A DNA stretch of 9,069 nucleotides from an uncultured Oxalobacter sp. (lineage in GTDB: Bacteria; Pseudomonadota; Gammaproteobacteria; Burkholderiales; Burkholderiaceae_D): assembly GCA_934270705.1 (NCBI GenBank), contig CAKQQG010000051.1, positions 1 to 9,069 of the forward strand, given 5' to 3'. The notes beneath the pieces were generated by a model. That model was given only the letters and a program-made list of their open reading frames with translations. It was not told where the DNA came from and ran no database searches. The stretch's first letter is position 1; each line of letters opens with the position of its first letter. Shown in pieces: positions 1 to 7,726 of the stretch. The position numbers were made by a program, and so were the translations under genes.

Positions 1-778
1 GTTTATCGTCATGTATGCGGCGGACTATACAGTCAGAAAACAGAATTTCATGCACAAGCTGACCAAAGGATTCTTGCCGATGGCGCTTGCATTGGGACTG
101 ATCGGGTTGCTGCTGTTGCTGGAACCTGACTTGGGAGCGTTGGGTGTCATCATCTGCATTGCGATGGGCATTCTGTTTCTGGGGGGCTTCAACGGCATCT
201 GGTTCGGTGGTATCGCCGCGACACTGGTGGGGATATTCAGTATGGTCATCGTGATGTCGCCGTGGCGAAGGGAACGTATTTTCGCGTATCTCAATCCCTG
301 GGACGAAGCCAATGCACTGGGCAAGGGCTACCAGCTTTCCCATTCGCTGATCGCTTTCGGGCGGGGTGAGATTTTCGGTGTCGGTCTGGGGGGCAGCGTG
401 GAAAAACTGCATTATCTGCCGGAAGCGCATACCGACTTCTTGATGGCTGTCGTGGGCGAGGAACTGGGATTCGTCGGTGTGGTGGCGGTTGTCGCCATTT
501 TTTACTGGATTGTGAAGCGCGCCTTTGAAATCGGGCGCCAGTCCATCGCCATGGACAGGATTTTCGCAGGATTGCTGGCGCAGGGTATCGGTATCTGGAT
601 CGGGGTACAGACGTTCATCAATATGGGCGTCAATCTCGGTTTGTTGCCGACTAAAGGATTGACTTTGCCGCTGATGAGTTATGGCGGTTCCGGAATCGTC
701 ATTAACTGTATGGCGATGGCCATCTTGCTGCGTGTCGATTATGAAAACAGGAAAATCATGAGAGGGGGCAGGATATGA
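1..778 (+). CDS. ftsW: Cell division protein FtsW, SEDS peptidoglycan glycosyltransferase (5' end cut off by window)
   Basis: FtsW is the inner-membrane SEDS polymerase that links lipid II into glycan strands at the septum, working with the transpeptidase FtsI. The reading frame is open to the left edge (first full codon at 2), so the ATG at 11 is internal. About 258 residues are visible, against roughly 410 in E. coli FtsW, so the first third is missing. Counting from that Met, hydrophobic segments lie near residues 22-37, 43-60, 64-83, 144-168 and 184-205. The SEDS signature is intact: the FGRGE and GLGGSVEKL block, then LPEAHTDF, whose Asp (codon 434-436) matches the essential catalytic Asp of FtsW/RodA, then GEELG, and finally [15 protein letters not shown]. 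FtsW rather than RodA is supported by EAHTDF and by the position immediately before murG. The stop overlaps the murG start as ATGA, which implies translational coupling. The identity is very secure. Confidence 0.97.
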   Translation, partial: FIVMYAADYTVRKQNFMHKLTKGFLPMALALGLIGLLLLLEPDLGALGVIICIAMGILFLGGFNGIWFGGIAATLVGIFSMVIVMSPWRRERIFAYLNPWDEANALGKGYQLSHSLIAFGRGEIFGVGLGGSVEKLHYLPEAHTDFLMAVVGEELGFVGVVAVVAIFYWIVKRAFEIGRQSIAMDRIFAGLLAQGIGIWIGVQTFINMGVNLGLLPTKGLTLPLMSYGGSGIVINCMAMAILLRVDYENRKIMRGGRI

Positions 779-1860
779 GCGGGCGCCGCAAACTCATGAT
801 TATGGCAGCCGGCACGGGAGGACACATTTTTCCCGGGCTTGCGATTGCGCAGACCATGCAGGCGCAGGGTTGGGATGTGACATGGCTGGGAACCATGCAT
901 GGCATGGAAGGCAATATCGTGCCGTCGCGCGGTATTGAAATGGACAGCATCGATTTTGCAGGATTGCGAGGCAAGGGAATGATGCACATGCTCAAGGGCA
1001 GCGTTCATTTGATGACGGGTTTTATGGCATGTCTTGGCATCATGAAACGGCGCAAGCCCGATCTGGTTGTCGGTATGGGTGGATATGTCACCGTACCAGG
1101 CGGAATGGCGGCCAGAATGCTGGGAATTCCCGTTGTGCTGGTCAATGCGGATGCCAGATTGCTGTTGTCCAACAAGACGCTGGCTTCTTCGGCGAAACGG
1201 ATTCTGTTCGGCTTTCCGGGGAACTATGGAGAGCTGACTTCGAAATCGGTTTGTACCGGTAATCCGGTTCGTCAGGAAATCAAAATATTGCCCGTGCCGG
1301 AATATCGTTATGGACAACGTGAAGGTGTTCTGAAAGTGCTGGTCGTGGGGGGCAGTCTGGGCGCGAAGGTATTGAACGATTGTCTGCCGGCTGCCATGGC
1401 GTTGTTGCCGTTCGATTCTCGCCCCAGATTGGTTCACCAGACGGGAAGGCAGCATGTGGCGGCGGTCAGGCAGGAATATCGCAAGGCACAAGTGCATGCT
1501 GAAGTGGTCGATTTTATCGATGACATGGCTGCGCAGTATGCCGATGCCGATCTGGTGATTTGTCGTGCAGGAGCGATTACGGTGACGGAACTGACGGCGG
1601 CAGGTGTGGCAAGTATTCTGGTTCCGCTGATTGCATCGACGACTTCGCACCAGCGGGACAATGCCTTGTTCATGAGCGGTGAAGGGGCGGCGATCCATTT
1701 GCCTCAGGCGGATATGACGCCGGAATCACTGGCACGGATTATTGCGGAAATGACGCGTGAGAAATGTCTGGAAATGGCCAAAAAGGCTTATGGACTGGGT
1801 AAACGGGATGCCAATGAACGGATTGCGGATGTGCTGGTCCGGACAGCAAACGGTAAATAA
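775..1860 (+). CDS. murG: MurG, UDP-GlcNAc:lipid I N-acetylglucosaminyltransferase
   Basis: MurG transfers GlcNAc from UDP-GlcNAc to lipid I on the inner face of the cytoplasmic membrane, giving lipid II. The 361-residue product has the usual length for this GT28 family. Three glycine-rich loops are visible: GTGGHIFPG at residues 13-21, [11 protein letters not shown] at 100-110, and [12 protein letters not shown] at 190-201. The sugar-nucleotide site follows as [15 protein letters not shown] (263-277), whose Glu272 matches the conserved UDP-GlcNAc-binding Glu, and then TSHQRDNA (290-297). Oddly, the acceptor-side HEQN motif of E. coli MurG is replaced by VNAD at 123-126 (see findings). The start at 775 is supported by a purine-rich AGAGGGGG at 761-768 and by the ATGA overlap with ftsW. 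murC begins 9 bases after the stop. It is the only gene here that ends in TAA. Confidence 0.97.
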   Translation: MSGRRKLMIMAAGTGGHIFPGLAIAQTMQAQGWDVTWLGTMHGMEGNIVPSRGIEMDSIDFAGLRGKGMMHMLKGSVHLMTGFMACLGIMKRRKPDLVVGMGGYVTVPGGMAARMLGIPVVLVNADARLLLSNKTLASSAKRILFGFPGNYGELTSKSVCTGNPVRQEIKILPVPEYRYGQREGVLKVLVVGGSLGAKVLNDCLPAAMALLPFDSRPRLVHQTGRQHVAAVRQEYRKAQVHAEVVDFIDDMAAQYADADLVICRAGAITVTELTAAGVASILVPLIASTTSHQRDNALFMSGEGAAIHLPQADMTPESLARIIAEMTREKCLEMAKKAYGLGKRDANERIADVLVRTANGK

Positions 1861-1869
1861 ACGGATGTT

Positions 1870-3276
1870 ATGAAACACAAAGTCAAACGGATACATTTCA
1901 TCGGAATCGGCGGAAGCGGCATGAGCGGCATTGCCGAGGTGCTGTTGAACCTGGGATACGAAATCACCGGTTCCGATCTGGCGAGCAATGCCTCGACACG
2001 GCATCTTGCCGCGCTGGGAGCACGGGTTATGCGGGGGCACGCGGCGGAAAATATCGAAAAGGCCGATGCGGTTGTCGTTTCCAGTGCGATCAGGGATGAC
2101 AATCCGGAAGTGCTGGCGGCACGCAAGCAGAATATTCCGATCGTTCCCAGAGCGGTTATGCTGGCCGAACTGATGAGGCTGAAACGGGGCATTGCCATCG
2201 CCGGAACACACGGGAAAACAACGACGACCAGTCTGGTGGCCAGTGTGCTGGCGGAAGGCGGTTTCGATCCCACGTTCGTGATTGGCGGACGATTGAACAG
2301 CGCAGGTGCCAATGCAGGATTGGGTGCGGGTGATTTCATTGTTGCCGAGGCTGACGAGTCGGATGCATCGTTTCTGAATCTGAATCCGGTGATCGAAGTC
2401 ATTACCAACATCGATGCCGATCATATGGATACCTATGACCATGATTTCGCCAAACTCAAGCAGGCTTTCATCGCTTTTACACAGCGCCTGCCGTTTTACG
2501 GGCGGGTCATGTTGTGTCTCGATGACAGCAATGTCCGTGAGATCAGGCCGTTCATTTCCAAGCCGGTGACGACATACGGGTTTCATGAAGATGCCGATGT
2601 GCGTGCGATCGATGCACGTGCGGAAGGTACCATGATGACGTTTACCGCGCTTCAGAAGGGGCATCCGCCCATGGCGGTCAGACTGAACCAGCCGGGCATG
2701 CACAATGTCCAGAATGCCTGCGCCGTGATCGCCATCGCACGAGAACTGGGTATCGATGATGCCGCCACGCAACGGGCGATGGAGCAGTTTACAGGTGTGA
2801 ACCGGCGGTTCACCAGGCTGGGAAAAATCCGGCTGCCGAAAAATAATGCAAATACGACAGTGGAAGTCGAGCTGGTCGATGATTACGGACATCATCCGGC
2901 CGAGATGGCGGCCACGATCGCGGCGGCACGGGCGGCCTATCCGGGCAGGCGACTGGTACTGGCTTTTCAGCCGCACCGTTATACCAGAACGCGGGATTTG
3001 TTCGAGGATTTCGTGAAAGTGCTCTCCAGCGTCGATGTGCTGTTGCTGGCGGAAGTCTATCCGGCAGGCGAGCAGCCGATCGTGGCTGCAGACGGAAGGA
3101 CGCTGGCCCGAACGATCCGGGTGGCAGGCAAGGTCGATCCGGTATTTGTCGCGGATATTGCCGATATGCCGGCCGTTATTCTGAATGTGGTCGAGGATGG
3201 CGATGTCGTGATGACAATGGGAGCGGGTTCTATCAGTGGTGTTCCGGGAAAACTTGTGGAAAAGGTTCAGATTTGA
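1870..3276 (+). CDS. murC: MurC, UDP-N-acetylmuramate--L-alanine ligase
   Basis: MurC is the cytoplasmic ATP-dependent ligase that adds L-Ala to UDP-MurNAc, the first step of the peptide stem. The 468 residues are close to the family norm (E. coli MurC 491). The domain order is visible. An N-terminal Rossmann-like UDP-binding part has [14 protein letters not shown] at residues 10-23. The central ATPase has the Mur-ligase P-loop [10 protein letters not shown] (111-120), then EADESDASF and [10 protein letters not shown]. The C-terminal domain has [10 protein letters not shown] (337-346) and [13 protein letters not shown] (366-378), both typical of MurC. The C-terminal domain contains a short insert, [12 protein letters not shown], before DDYGHH. 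It lies 9 bases after murG with only a weak ribosome binding site, so coupling to murG translation is likely. A gap of 3 bases separates it from ddl. Confidence 0.97.
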   Translation: MKHKVKRIHFIGIGGSGMSGIAEVLLNLGYEITGSDLASNASTRHLAALGARVMRGHAAENIEKADAVVVSSAIRDDNPEVLAARKQNIPIVPRAVMLAELMRLKRGIAIAGTHGKTTTTSLVASVLAEGGFDPTFVIGGRLNSAGANAGLGAGDFIVAEADESDASFLNLNPVIEVITNIDADHMDTYDHDFAKLKQAFIAFTQRLPFYGRVMLCLDDSNVREIRPFISKPVTTYGFHEDADVRAIDARAEGTMMTFTALQKGHPPMAVRLNQPGMHNVQNACAVIAIARELGIDDAATQRAMEQFTGVNRRFTRLGKIRLPKNNANTTVEVELVDDYGHHPAEMAATIAAARAAYPGRRLVLAFQPHRYTRTRDLFEDFVKVLSSVDVLLLAEVYPAGEQPIVAADGRTLARTIRVAGKVDPVFVADIADMPAVILNVVEDGDVVMTMGAGSISGVPGKLVEKVQI

Positions 3277-3279
3277 CGT

Positions 3280-4254
3280 ATGGATAAAGTGATGAAAACA
3301 AAGGTACCGGAGCAATTGGGCAAAGTGGGTGTTCTGTACGGCGGAAAGTCGGCGGAAAGGGAAGTTTCTCTGGTTTCCGGCAAGGCGGTTTGCGAAGCGT
3401 TGGCGAGTCGTGGTGTCGATGCTCATCTTTTCGATACGGGCGTTCGCAGTCCGGTCGAGTTGCAAAAGGAAAATTTCGACCGTGTATTTATTGCATTGCA
3501 TGGTCGTTATGGTGAGGACGGATGCATGCAAGGCATGCTGGAAGAAATGCGGATTCCATACACCGGTTCCGGTGTGATGGCTTCGGCCATTGCCATGGAC
3601 AAGATTATGACGAAACGGTTGTGGCTGGCAGAGGGATTGCCGACACCCCGTTACAGGGTACTGGATGCCGATACCGATTTCGATGAAGTGGTCCGTTATC
3701 TTGGGCTGCCGTTGATCGTCAAGCCTGCGCATGAAGGCTCGACGCTGGGATTGATGAAAGTCACCGATGCGGCACAAATGGCGGATGCCTATGCGCAGGC
3801 CGCGAAATATGACCGCTCCGTATTGGCCGAGGAATTTATTAGCGGCATGGAATTGACTTGCGCGATTCTGGAACTGGATGGCAAGGCTGAAGCGTTACCG
3901 CTGATCCGGATTGTCGCACCCGGAGCCAATTACGATTATCACAACAAGTATTTCAGTGACGAGACGCAGTATTTGTGCCCTTGCGGACTGGATGAAAAGA
4001 CCGAGCGGCAAATACAGCGATATGCCTTGCAGAGTTACAAGGCACTGGGTTGTCGCGGATGGGGACGTATCGATGTGATATTGCGAAGCAGCGACAATGC
4101 GCCGTTCTTGCTGGAACTGAATTCGTCACCCGGTATGACGGGGCATTCGCTGGTACCGATGGCTGCGCGTCAGGCAGGGCTGGAATATGAGGATTTGTGC
4201 CTGACGCTGTTGCGTTCGGCGACGCTGGATCACAAGGAACACGAAGGAAATTGA
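3280..4254 (+). CDS. ddl: D-alanine--D-alanine ligase (DdlB type)
   Basis: Ddl is the ATP-grasp enzyme that joins two D-Ala molecules into the dipeptide used by MurF. The product has 324 residues; E. coli DdlB has 306. Visible motifs are [14 protein letters not shown] (21-34), with Glu26 matching the catalytic Glu, then [12 protein letters not shown] (74-85) and [15 protein letters not shown] (94-108). Next come [10 protein letters not shown] (148-157), with Ser154 matching the active-site Ser, and [10 protein letters not shown] (222-231), with the active-site Tyr224. The Mg-binding residues lie in GRIDV (Asp265) and [15 protein letters not shown] (Glu279, Asn281). All expected catalytic positions are present. 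The start is uncertain. The ATG at 3280 has almost no ribosome binding site, while the ATG at 3292 is preceded by GGA at 3282-3284; starting there removes four residues. The gene sits 3 bases after murC and 7 before ftsQ. Confidence 0.96.
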   Translation: MDKVMKTKVPEQLGKVGVLYGGKSAEREVSLVSGKAVCEALASRGVDAHLFDTGVRSPVELQKENFDRVFIALHGRYGEDGCMQGMLEEMRIPYTGSGVMASAIAMDKIMTKRLWLAEGLPTPRYRVLDADTDFDEVVRYLGLPLIVKPAHEGSTLGLMKVTDAAQMADAYAQAAKYDRSVLAEEFISGMELTCAILELDGKAEALPLIRIVAPGANYDYHNKYFSDETQYLCPCGLDEKTERQIQRYALQSYKALGCRGWGRIDVILRSSDNAPFLLELNSSPGMTGHSLVPMAARQAGLEYEDLCLTLLRSATLDHKEHEGN

Positions 4255-4261
4255 ACGCACC

Positions 4262-5041
4262 ATGTGGCATAACATCCGGATATTGAATGCGATCTCGAAT
4301 GCCTGCATGGCCATCTTCATATTGGCGGTGGTCACGGGAGCGATCGGCTGGCTGATACAAAAGCCGGTCTATGCGCTTCAGACGGTCAGGGTTCAGTCTG
4401 CCGGTGGCGAGGCGCTGCGACATGTCAATGCCCTGACGGTCAGAAATATCGCGTTACCCAATATACGGGGCAATTTCTTTACGGTCGATCTCGATGAAGT
4501 GCGAGGCGCGTTCGAGGCTGTGCCATGGGTGCGATCTGCCAGTGTCCGGAGGGAATGGCCCGACAAACTGGTCGTTTCGCTGGAAGAATACCAGCCGCTC
4601 GGCGTCTGGGGAAATGAAGGGATGTTGCTTTCGACGAAAGGCGATCTCTTTACCGTCAATATGGCCGAAGCGGAAGAAGATTACGACCTGTTGCAGTTTT
4701 CCGGGCCGGAAGGCAGTGAGAAGGAAGTGATGGTGCGCTATATGGAATTTTGCCGGCGGTTCGCCGCGATCGATCTGGTACCCAGGGAAGTCAGGCTTTC
4801 CGATCGTTATGCATGGTCGGTCAGACTGGATAACGGTATGAGAGTCGAGTTTGGCCGCGAAGCAGAGCCGGGCACGATGGATGTTTTGATGAACCGGCTG
4901 TTGCATGCATATCCGCAACTGGCGGGCATGGCGGATGGCCGTATCGAAAATATCGATATGCGTTATCCGAATGGTTTGGCACTGAAAGTCAGGAATGCAC
5001 TTCCTGCATCGGATATTCAAAGAAGTAGTGTGGCGCTATGA
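4262..5041 (+). CDS. ftsQ: Cell division protein FtsQ
   Basis: FtsQ is a bitopic inner-membrane protein of the divisome that bridges early cytoplasmic proteins and the FtsB/FtsL pair in the periplasm. The 259 residues fit a short cytoplasmic tail (about 1-13), one membrane helix (about 14-33), then a periplasmic POTRA domain (about 38-108) with VNALTVRNIA and a GNFFTVDLDEVRGAFEAVPWV stretch ending in the family pattern PWVRSASVRREWPDKLVVSLEEYQP. The beta domain follows, with LLSTKGDLF and, near the C-terminus, IENIDMRYPNGLALKV. The Tyr in the latter aligns with the FtsB-contacting region of E. coli FtsQ. The cytoplasmic tail is shorter than in E. coli. A GAAGGAAA at 4243-4250, inside the end of ddl, is a slightly distant ribosome binding site. 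The stop overlaps the ftsA start as ATGA. Confidence 0.95.
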   Translation: MWHNIRILNAISNACMAIFILAVVTGAIGWLIQKPVYALQTVRVQSAGGEALRHVNALTVRNIALPNIRGNFFTVDLDEVRGAFEAVPWVRSASVRREWPDKLVVSLEEYQPLGVWGNEGMLLSTKGDLFTVNMAEAEEDYDLLQFSGPEGSEKEVMVRYMEFCRRFAAIDLVPREVRLSDRYAWSVRLDNGMRVEFGREAEPGTMDVLMNRLLHAYPQLAGMADGRIENIDMRYPNGLALKVRNALPASDIQRSSVAL

Positions 5042-6270
5042 CTAAAGATTTGAAAAATTTGATTGTCGGACTGGATATCGGAACTTCGAAAGTGGTCGCT
5101 GTCGTTGCCGAGGTTTTGCCGGATGGCCGGCATGAAGTGATCGGACTGGGACAGCACGAGTCGAAAGGTTTGAAAAAAGGGGTGGTCGTCAATATCGAGG
5201 CAACTATCGCATCAATTCAGGCAGCACTGGAGGAAGCGGAGCTGATGGCCGATTGCAAGATACGTACGGTTTATACCGGTATTGCCGGCAGCCATATCCG
5301 CAGTTTCAATTCGCGCGGTATGGTGGCGATCAAGGACAAGGAAGTGACCGCTGCCGATGTCGCACGCGTTATCGAAACTGCTCGCGCGGTCAATATTCCG
5401 ACGGATCAGCAGTTCCTGCATACGGTTTCGCAGGAATTTGTCGTGGACAATCAGGAGGGGGTCCGCGAACCGATCGGCATGAGCGGTATCCGGCTGGAAG
5501 TCAAGGTGCATATCGTGACCGGTGCAGTATCCGCAGTCCAGAATATCGTCAAGTGTATCCGGCGGTGCGGCCTTGAAGTATCGGATCTGATCTTGCAGCC
5601 GCTGGCATCGGCCGATGCGGTGTTGACAGAAGATGAAAAGGAACTGGGTGTTGTCCTGATCGATATCGGAGGCGGTACAACGGATATCGCCGTATTCACC
5701 GAAGGGGCGATCCGGCATACGGCAGTGATTCCGATCGCAGGTGACCAGATCACCAACGATATTGCCATGGCCTTGCGCACACCGACGCTGGAAGCGGAAG
5801 AAATCAAGATACGTCATGGTGTCGCCAAACAGATACTGGTCGATCCGTCGGAAACGATCGAGGTGCCGGGTCTGGGAGATCGTGGCCCGCGTACCTTGTC
5901 GCGCCAGATGCTGGCTGCCGTGATCGAACCGCGGGTGGAAGAATTGTTTGCGTTGGCTTTGCAGGTCGTTCGTGAATCGGAATTCGAGGAAGTCTTGTCT
6001 TCAGGTGTGGTATTGACGGGCGGTACATCGTTGATGCCGGGGATTGCCGAACTGGCTGAGGATATTTTCCTGAAACCGGTCAGGGTGGGTGTTCCGCAAT
6101 ATAGCGGGCAATTGGCCGATGTCGTGAAGAGTCCGCGGTATTCGACGGCGCATGGTCTTCTGGCAGAGGCCAAAAAGCAGTATCTGCGAGGCAACGTGGT
6201 GAATCGCCAGCAGGGCTCGACAAAGGCAGTGTTGCAGCGAATGAAAGAATGGTTTATGGGGAATTTCTGA
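5038..6270 (+). CDS. ftsA: Cell division protein FtsA, actin-like FtsZ membrane anchor
   Basis: FtsA is an actin-family ATPase that polymerises under the membrane, tethers FtsZ and recruits later divisome proteins. The 410 residues are close to E. coli FtsA (420). Nucleotide-site motifs appear in order: VGLDIGTSKVVAVVAE (10-25, phosphate 1), VVLIDIGGGTTDIAVF (205-220, phosphate 2), and VVLTGGTSLMPGIAELAE (324-341, adenosine). The 1C insertion domain typical of FtsA lies near residues 85-165, with HTVSQEFVVDNQEGVREPIGM. The C-terminus, TKAVLQRMKEWFMGNF (395-410), forms the expected amphipathic membrane-targeting helix, with hydrophobic V, L, M, W, F and basic K, R. It overlaps ftsQ by four bases; only a weak GAAG at 5022-5025 precedes it, so it probably depends on ftsQ translation. 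A gap of 106 bases separates it from ftsZ. Confidence 0.97.
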   Translation: MTKDLKNLIVGLDIGTSKVVAVVAEVLPDGRHEVIGLGQHESKGLKKGVVVNIEATIASIQAALEEAELMADCKIRTVYTGIAGSHIRSFNSRGMVAIKDKEVTAADVARVIETARAVNIPTDQQFLHTVSQEFVVDNQEGVREPIGMSGIRLEVKVHIVTGAVSAVQNIVKCIRRCGLEVSDLILQPLASADAVLTEDEKELGVVLIDIGGGTTDIAVFTEGAIRHTAVIPIAGDQITNDIAMALRTPTLEAEEIKIRHGVAKQILVDPSETIEVPGLGDRGPRTLSRQMLAAVIEPRVEELFALALQVVRESEFEEVLSSGVVLTGGTSLMPGIAELAEDIFLKPVRVGVPQYSGQLADVVKSPRYSTAHGLLAEAKKQYLRGNVVNRQQGSTKAVLQRMKEWFMGNF

Positions 6271-6317
6271 GTTTTGCAGAAATTGATGGTTTGATTGCAA
6301 GCGGTTTTTAGGTGAAG

Positions 6318-6345
6318 CTGTCACACATTGTGTGGGAGTGGACAG
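6318..6345 (+). promoter_or_regulatory. Inverted repeat / possible mRNA hairpin in the ftsA-ftsZ gap
   Basis: CACACA-T-TGTGTG (6322-6334) is a perfect 13-base dyad. It sits inside a second pair of arms, CTGTC (6318-6322) and GACAG (6341-6345). As RNA this could fold into an ACAC/GTGT stem with a three-base loop, on a lower five-pair stem, separated by a seven-base one-sided bulge. It ends 19 bases before the ftsZ Shine-Dalgarno. It could be a DNA operator, a leader structure affecting ftsZ translation or mRNA stability, or chance. No U-run follows, so it is not an intrinsic terminator. The symmetry is directly visible; the role is inference. Confidence 0.4.
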
Positions 6346-6364
6346 ATAAGAACGGCATTTTGAC

Positions 6365-6369
6365 AGGAG
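6365..6369 (+). promoter_or_regulatory. Strong ribosome binding site of ftsZ
   Basis: AGGAG lies seven bases before the ftsZ ATG at 6377. It is the clearest Shine-Dalgarno in the window and fixes the ftsZ start. The contrast with the weak or absent sites of murC, ddl and ftsA fits the known need for far more FtsZ than FtsA or FtsQ. Confidence 0.8.
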
Positions 6370-6376
6370 TGGAAAA

Positions 6377-7567
6377 ATGGAATTTGATATGGTCGACAAG
6401 GCTACGCCGGGTACGATTATCAAGGTAGTCGGTGTAGGTGGTGCAGGCGGTAATGCCGTTCAGCATATGATCAACAATGGCGTGACGGGTGTTGAGTTCA
6501 TTGCTGCCAATACGGACGCACAGGCATTGGCTCGTTCAGACGCCCACAATATCATCCAGATCGGTGATTCCGGTCTGGGAGCCGGTATGCGTCCGGATGT
6601 CGGCCGTCAGCTGGCTGAACAATCGCGCGACCGGATCGAGGATGCATTGCGTGGTGCACATATGGTGTTTATTGCGGCCGGCATGGGCGGTGGAACCGGA
6701 ACGGGTGCCGCCCCGATCGTGGCCGAGATCGCCAAATCGCTGGGCGCCCTGACTGTTGCCGTGGTCTCCAAACCGTTTTCCTATGAGGGGCAGAAGTGTA
6801 TGGAGATCGCTGAAGAAGGACTGGACGCCCTGTCCGAGCATGTCGATTCTCTCATTGTCATTCTCAACGAAAAACTGGAAGAAATTTATGAGGACGACAG
6901 TATGGTCGAGTGGTTGCAGCATGCCGATGATGTATTGAACAACGCTGTTGCCGGTATTGCGGAGATCATCAATGTCAGCGGCCATATCAATGTTGACTTC
7001 AACGACGTGAAAACGATCATGGGCGAACAGGGCAAGGCCATGATGGGTACCGCTGTGGCTTCGGGGATGGATCGTGCAAGAATCGCTGCGGAACAGGCGG
7101 TCGCCTCGCCGCTGCTTGACGGTATCGATCTGTCCGGTGCACGAGGAGTACTGGTCAATGTGACCGCAAGCCGTTCACTCAAGGGCAAGGAAACCAAGGA
7201 AGTGATGGCTGCCGTTCGCGCGTTCGCCGCACCGGATGCCACGATTGCACTGGGTATTGCTTATGACGATGCCATGGGCGAGGATATCCGTGTGACGGTC
7301 GTCGCAACCGGTCTTGGCAGAAACAAGCGACCGGTTCGTCTGGTGCAGCCCCCGCAGCTGAGAACTGGCACCAATAACGAAGTGGTGGTGCAGGCTGGTG
7401 GTGATGCGGTCGGCGGGCAGGACATGTCGCAGTCTTTCGACACCCTGCAGACACCGGCGGTATGGCGTCATGGTCGTGAATCGGCCAGTGACACGGTCAA
7501 GGCGCTTGAAAAGAACGGGATGGAAACATATGACATTCCGGCGTTTTTGCGTCGTCAGGCAGACTGA
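6377..7567 (+). CDS. ftsZ: Cell division protein FtsZ, tubulin-like GTPase
   Basis: FtsZ polymerises with GTP into the Z-ring that positions and drives division. The 396 residues are slightly more than E. coli FtsZ (383). The nucleotide-binding domain shows VVGVGGAGGNAV (17-28), NTDAQAL (45-51), and the tubulin signature GGGTGTG (104-110). The T7 synergy loop, NVDFNDVKTIM (205-215), carries the catalytic Asp residues. The C-terminal subdomain has DLSGARGVLVNVTA (251-264) and RVTVVATGLG (305-314). A linker of about 70 residues (315-384) contains TPAVWRHGRE (359-368), followed by the conserved peptide YDIPAFLRRQ (385-394), which binds FtsA and other partners. The region ILNEKLEEIYEDDSMVEWLQHADDVL (162-187) differs from the E. 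coli form but keeps NEKL and ADDVL. An AGGAG ribosome binding site precedes the start, and a terminator begins 11 bases after the stop. Confidence 0.98.
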   Translation: MEFDMVDKATPGTIIKVVGVGGAGGNAVQHMINNGVTGVEFIAANTDAQALARSDAHNIIQIGDSGLGAGMRPDVGRQLAEQSRDRIEDALRGAHMVFIAAGMGGGTGTGAAPIVAEIAKSLGALTVAVVSKPFSYEGQKCMEIAEEGLDALSEHVDSLIVILNEKLEEIYEDDSMVEWLQHADDVLNNAVAGIAEIINVSGHINVDFNDVKTIMGEQGKAMMGTAVASGMDRARIAAEQAVASPLLDGIDLSGARGVLVNVTASRSLKGKETKEVMAAVRAFAAPDATIALGIAYDDAMGEDIRVTVVATGLGRNKRPVRLVQPPQLRTGTNNEVVVQAGGDAVGGQDMSQSFDTLQTPAVWRHGRESASDTVKALEKNGMETYDIPAFLRRQAD

Positions 7568-7578
7568 TTCGTAAAATG

Positions 7579-7613
7579 CAGGCGCAGCTTCTTGTCTGGC
7601 TGCGCCTGTTTTT
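7579..7613 (+). terminator. Rho-independent terminator after ftsZ
   Basis: A perfect ten-pair stem, CAGGCGCAGC (7579-7588) with GCTGCGCCTG (7599-7608), encloses a ten-base loop and is followed directly by five T (7609-7613). The hairpin starts 11 bases after the ftsZ stop and is oriented for + strand transcription. It is the only convincing intrinsic terminator in the window. It indicates that the dcw transcript ends here and that lpxC is mainly read from its own promoter. Confidence 0.9.
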
Positions 7614-7621
7614 CCGAATTG

Positions 7622-7633
7622 TTACAAATGTAA
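7622..7633. repeat. Palindrome TTACAAATGTAA upstream of lpxC
   Basis: TTACA (7622-7626) and TGTAA (7629-7633) are perfect inverted arms around AA. They overlap a second dyad, TTGT-T-ACAA (7619-7627). The heptamer GTTACAA at 7621-7627 recurs at 7719-7725 over the proposed lpxC -10. It could be a regulator site or AT-rich chance symmetry. Confidence 0.4.
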
Positions 7634-7644
7634 AAAGACTGTGG

Positions 7645-7660
7645 CGCTTTCCGGAAAGCG
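7645..7660. repeat. Perfect 16-base palindrome upstream of lpxC
   Basis: CGCTTTCC (7645-7652) and GGAAAGCG (7653-7660) are exact reverse complements with no spacer. The core TTCCGGAAA (7649-7657) recurs with one mismatch as TTCTGGAAA at 7665-7673, sixteen bases downstream. No T-run follows, so it does not look like a terminator. A dimeric regulator site is the simplest reading, but no specific regulator can be named from the sequence. Confidence 0.5.
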
Positions 7661-7696
7661 GATATTCTGGAAACAGAGTGTATATGCCTTTTTGTA

Positions 7697-7726
7697 CCGA
7701 CATAAGATATCATGTCAGGTTACAAT
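7697..7726 (+). promoter_or_regulatory. lpxC: Putative sigma-70-type promoter of lpxC
   Basis: TACAAT (7721-7726) matches five of six -10 consensus bases. CCGACA (7697-7702), eighteen bases upstream, matches four of six -35 bases. Transcription would begin around 7733, leaving a leader of about 40 bases. The terminator upstream makes a separate lpxC promoter necessary. The exact hexamers are a prediction by eye. Confidence 0.45.

Noticed and set aside
739..1698. A 319-codon open frame opposite murG
   Set aside because: It has the same register as murG and the same explanation: rare TTA, CTA and TCA codons in the sense gene. No ribosome binding site or family resemblance was seen.
1726..3777. 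A 683-codon open frame on the - strand, opposite murG, murC and ddl
   Set aside because: Its codons are in exact register with the sense codons, so it stays open only because the sense genes avoid TTA, CTA and TCA. The product is rich in His, Arg and Gln without recognisable motifs, and the sense genes are certain. The first interruption is a TCA serine codon of murG at 1726-1728.
6283..6311. A possible ftsZ promoter TTGATG-17-TTTTAG
   Set aside because: The -10 matches only three of six consensus bases. Promoters ahead of ftsZ are common in other bacteria, but this one is not convincing from sequence alone.
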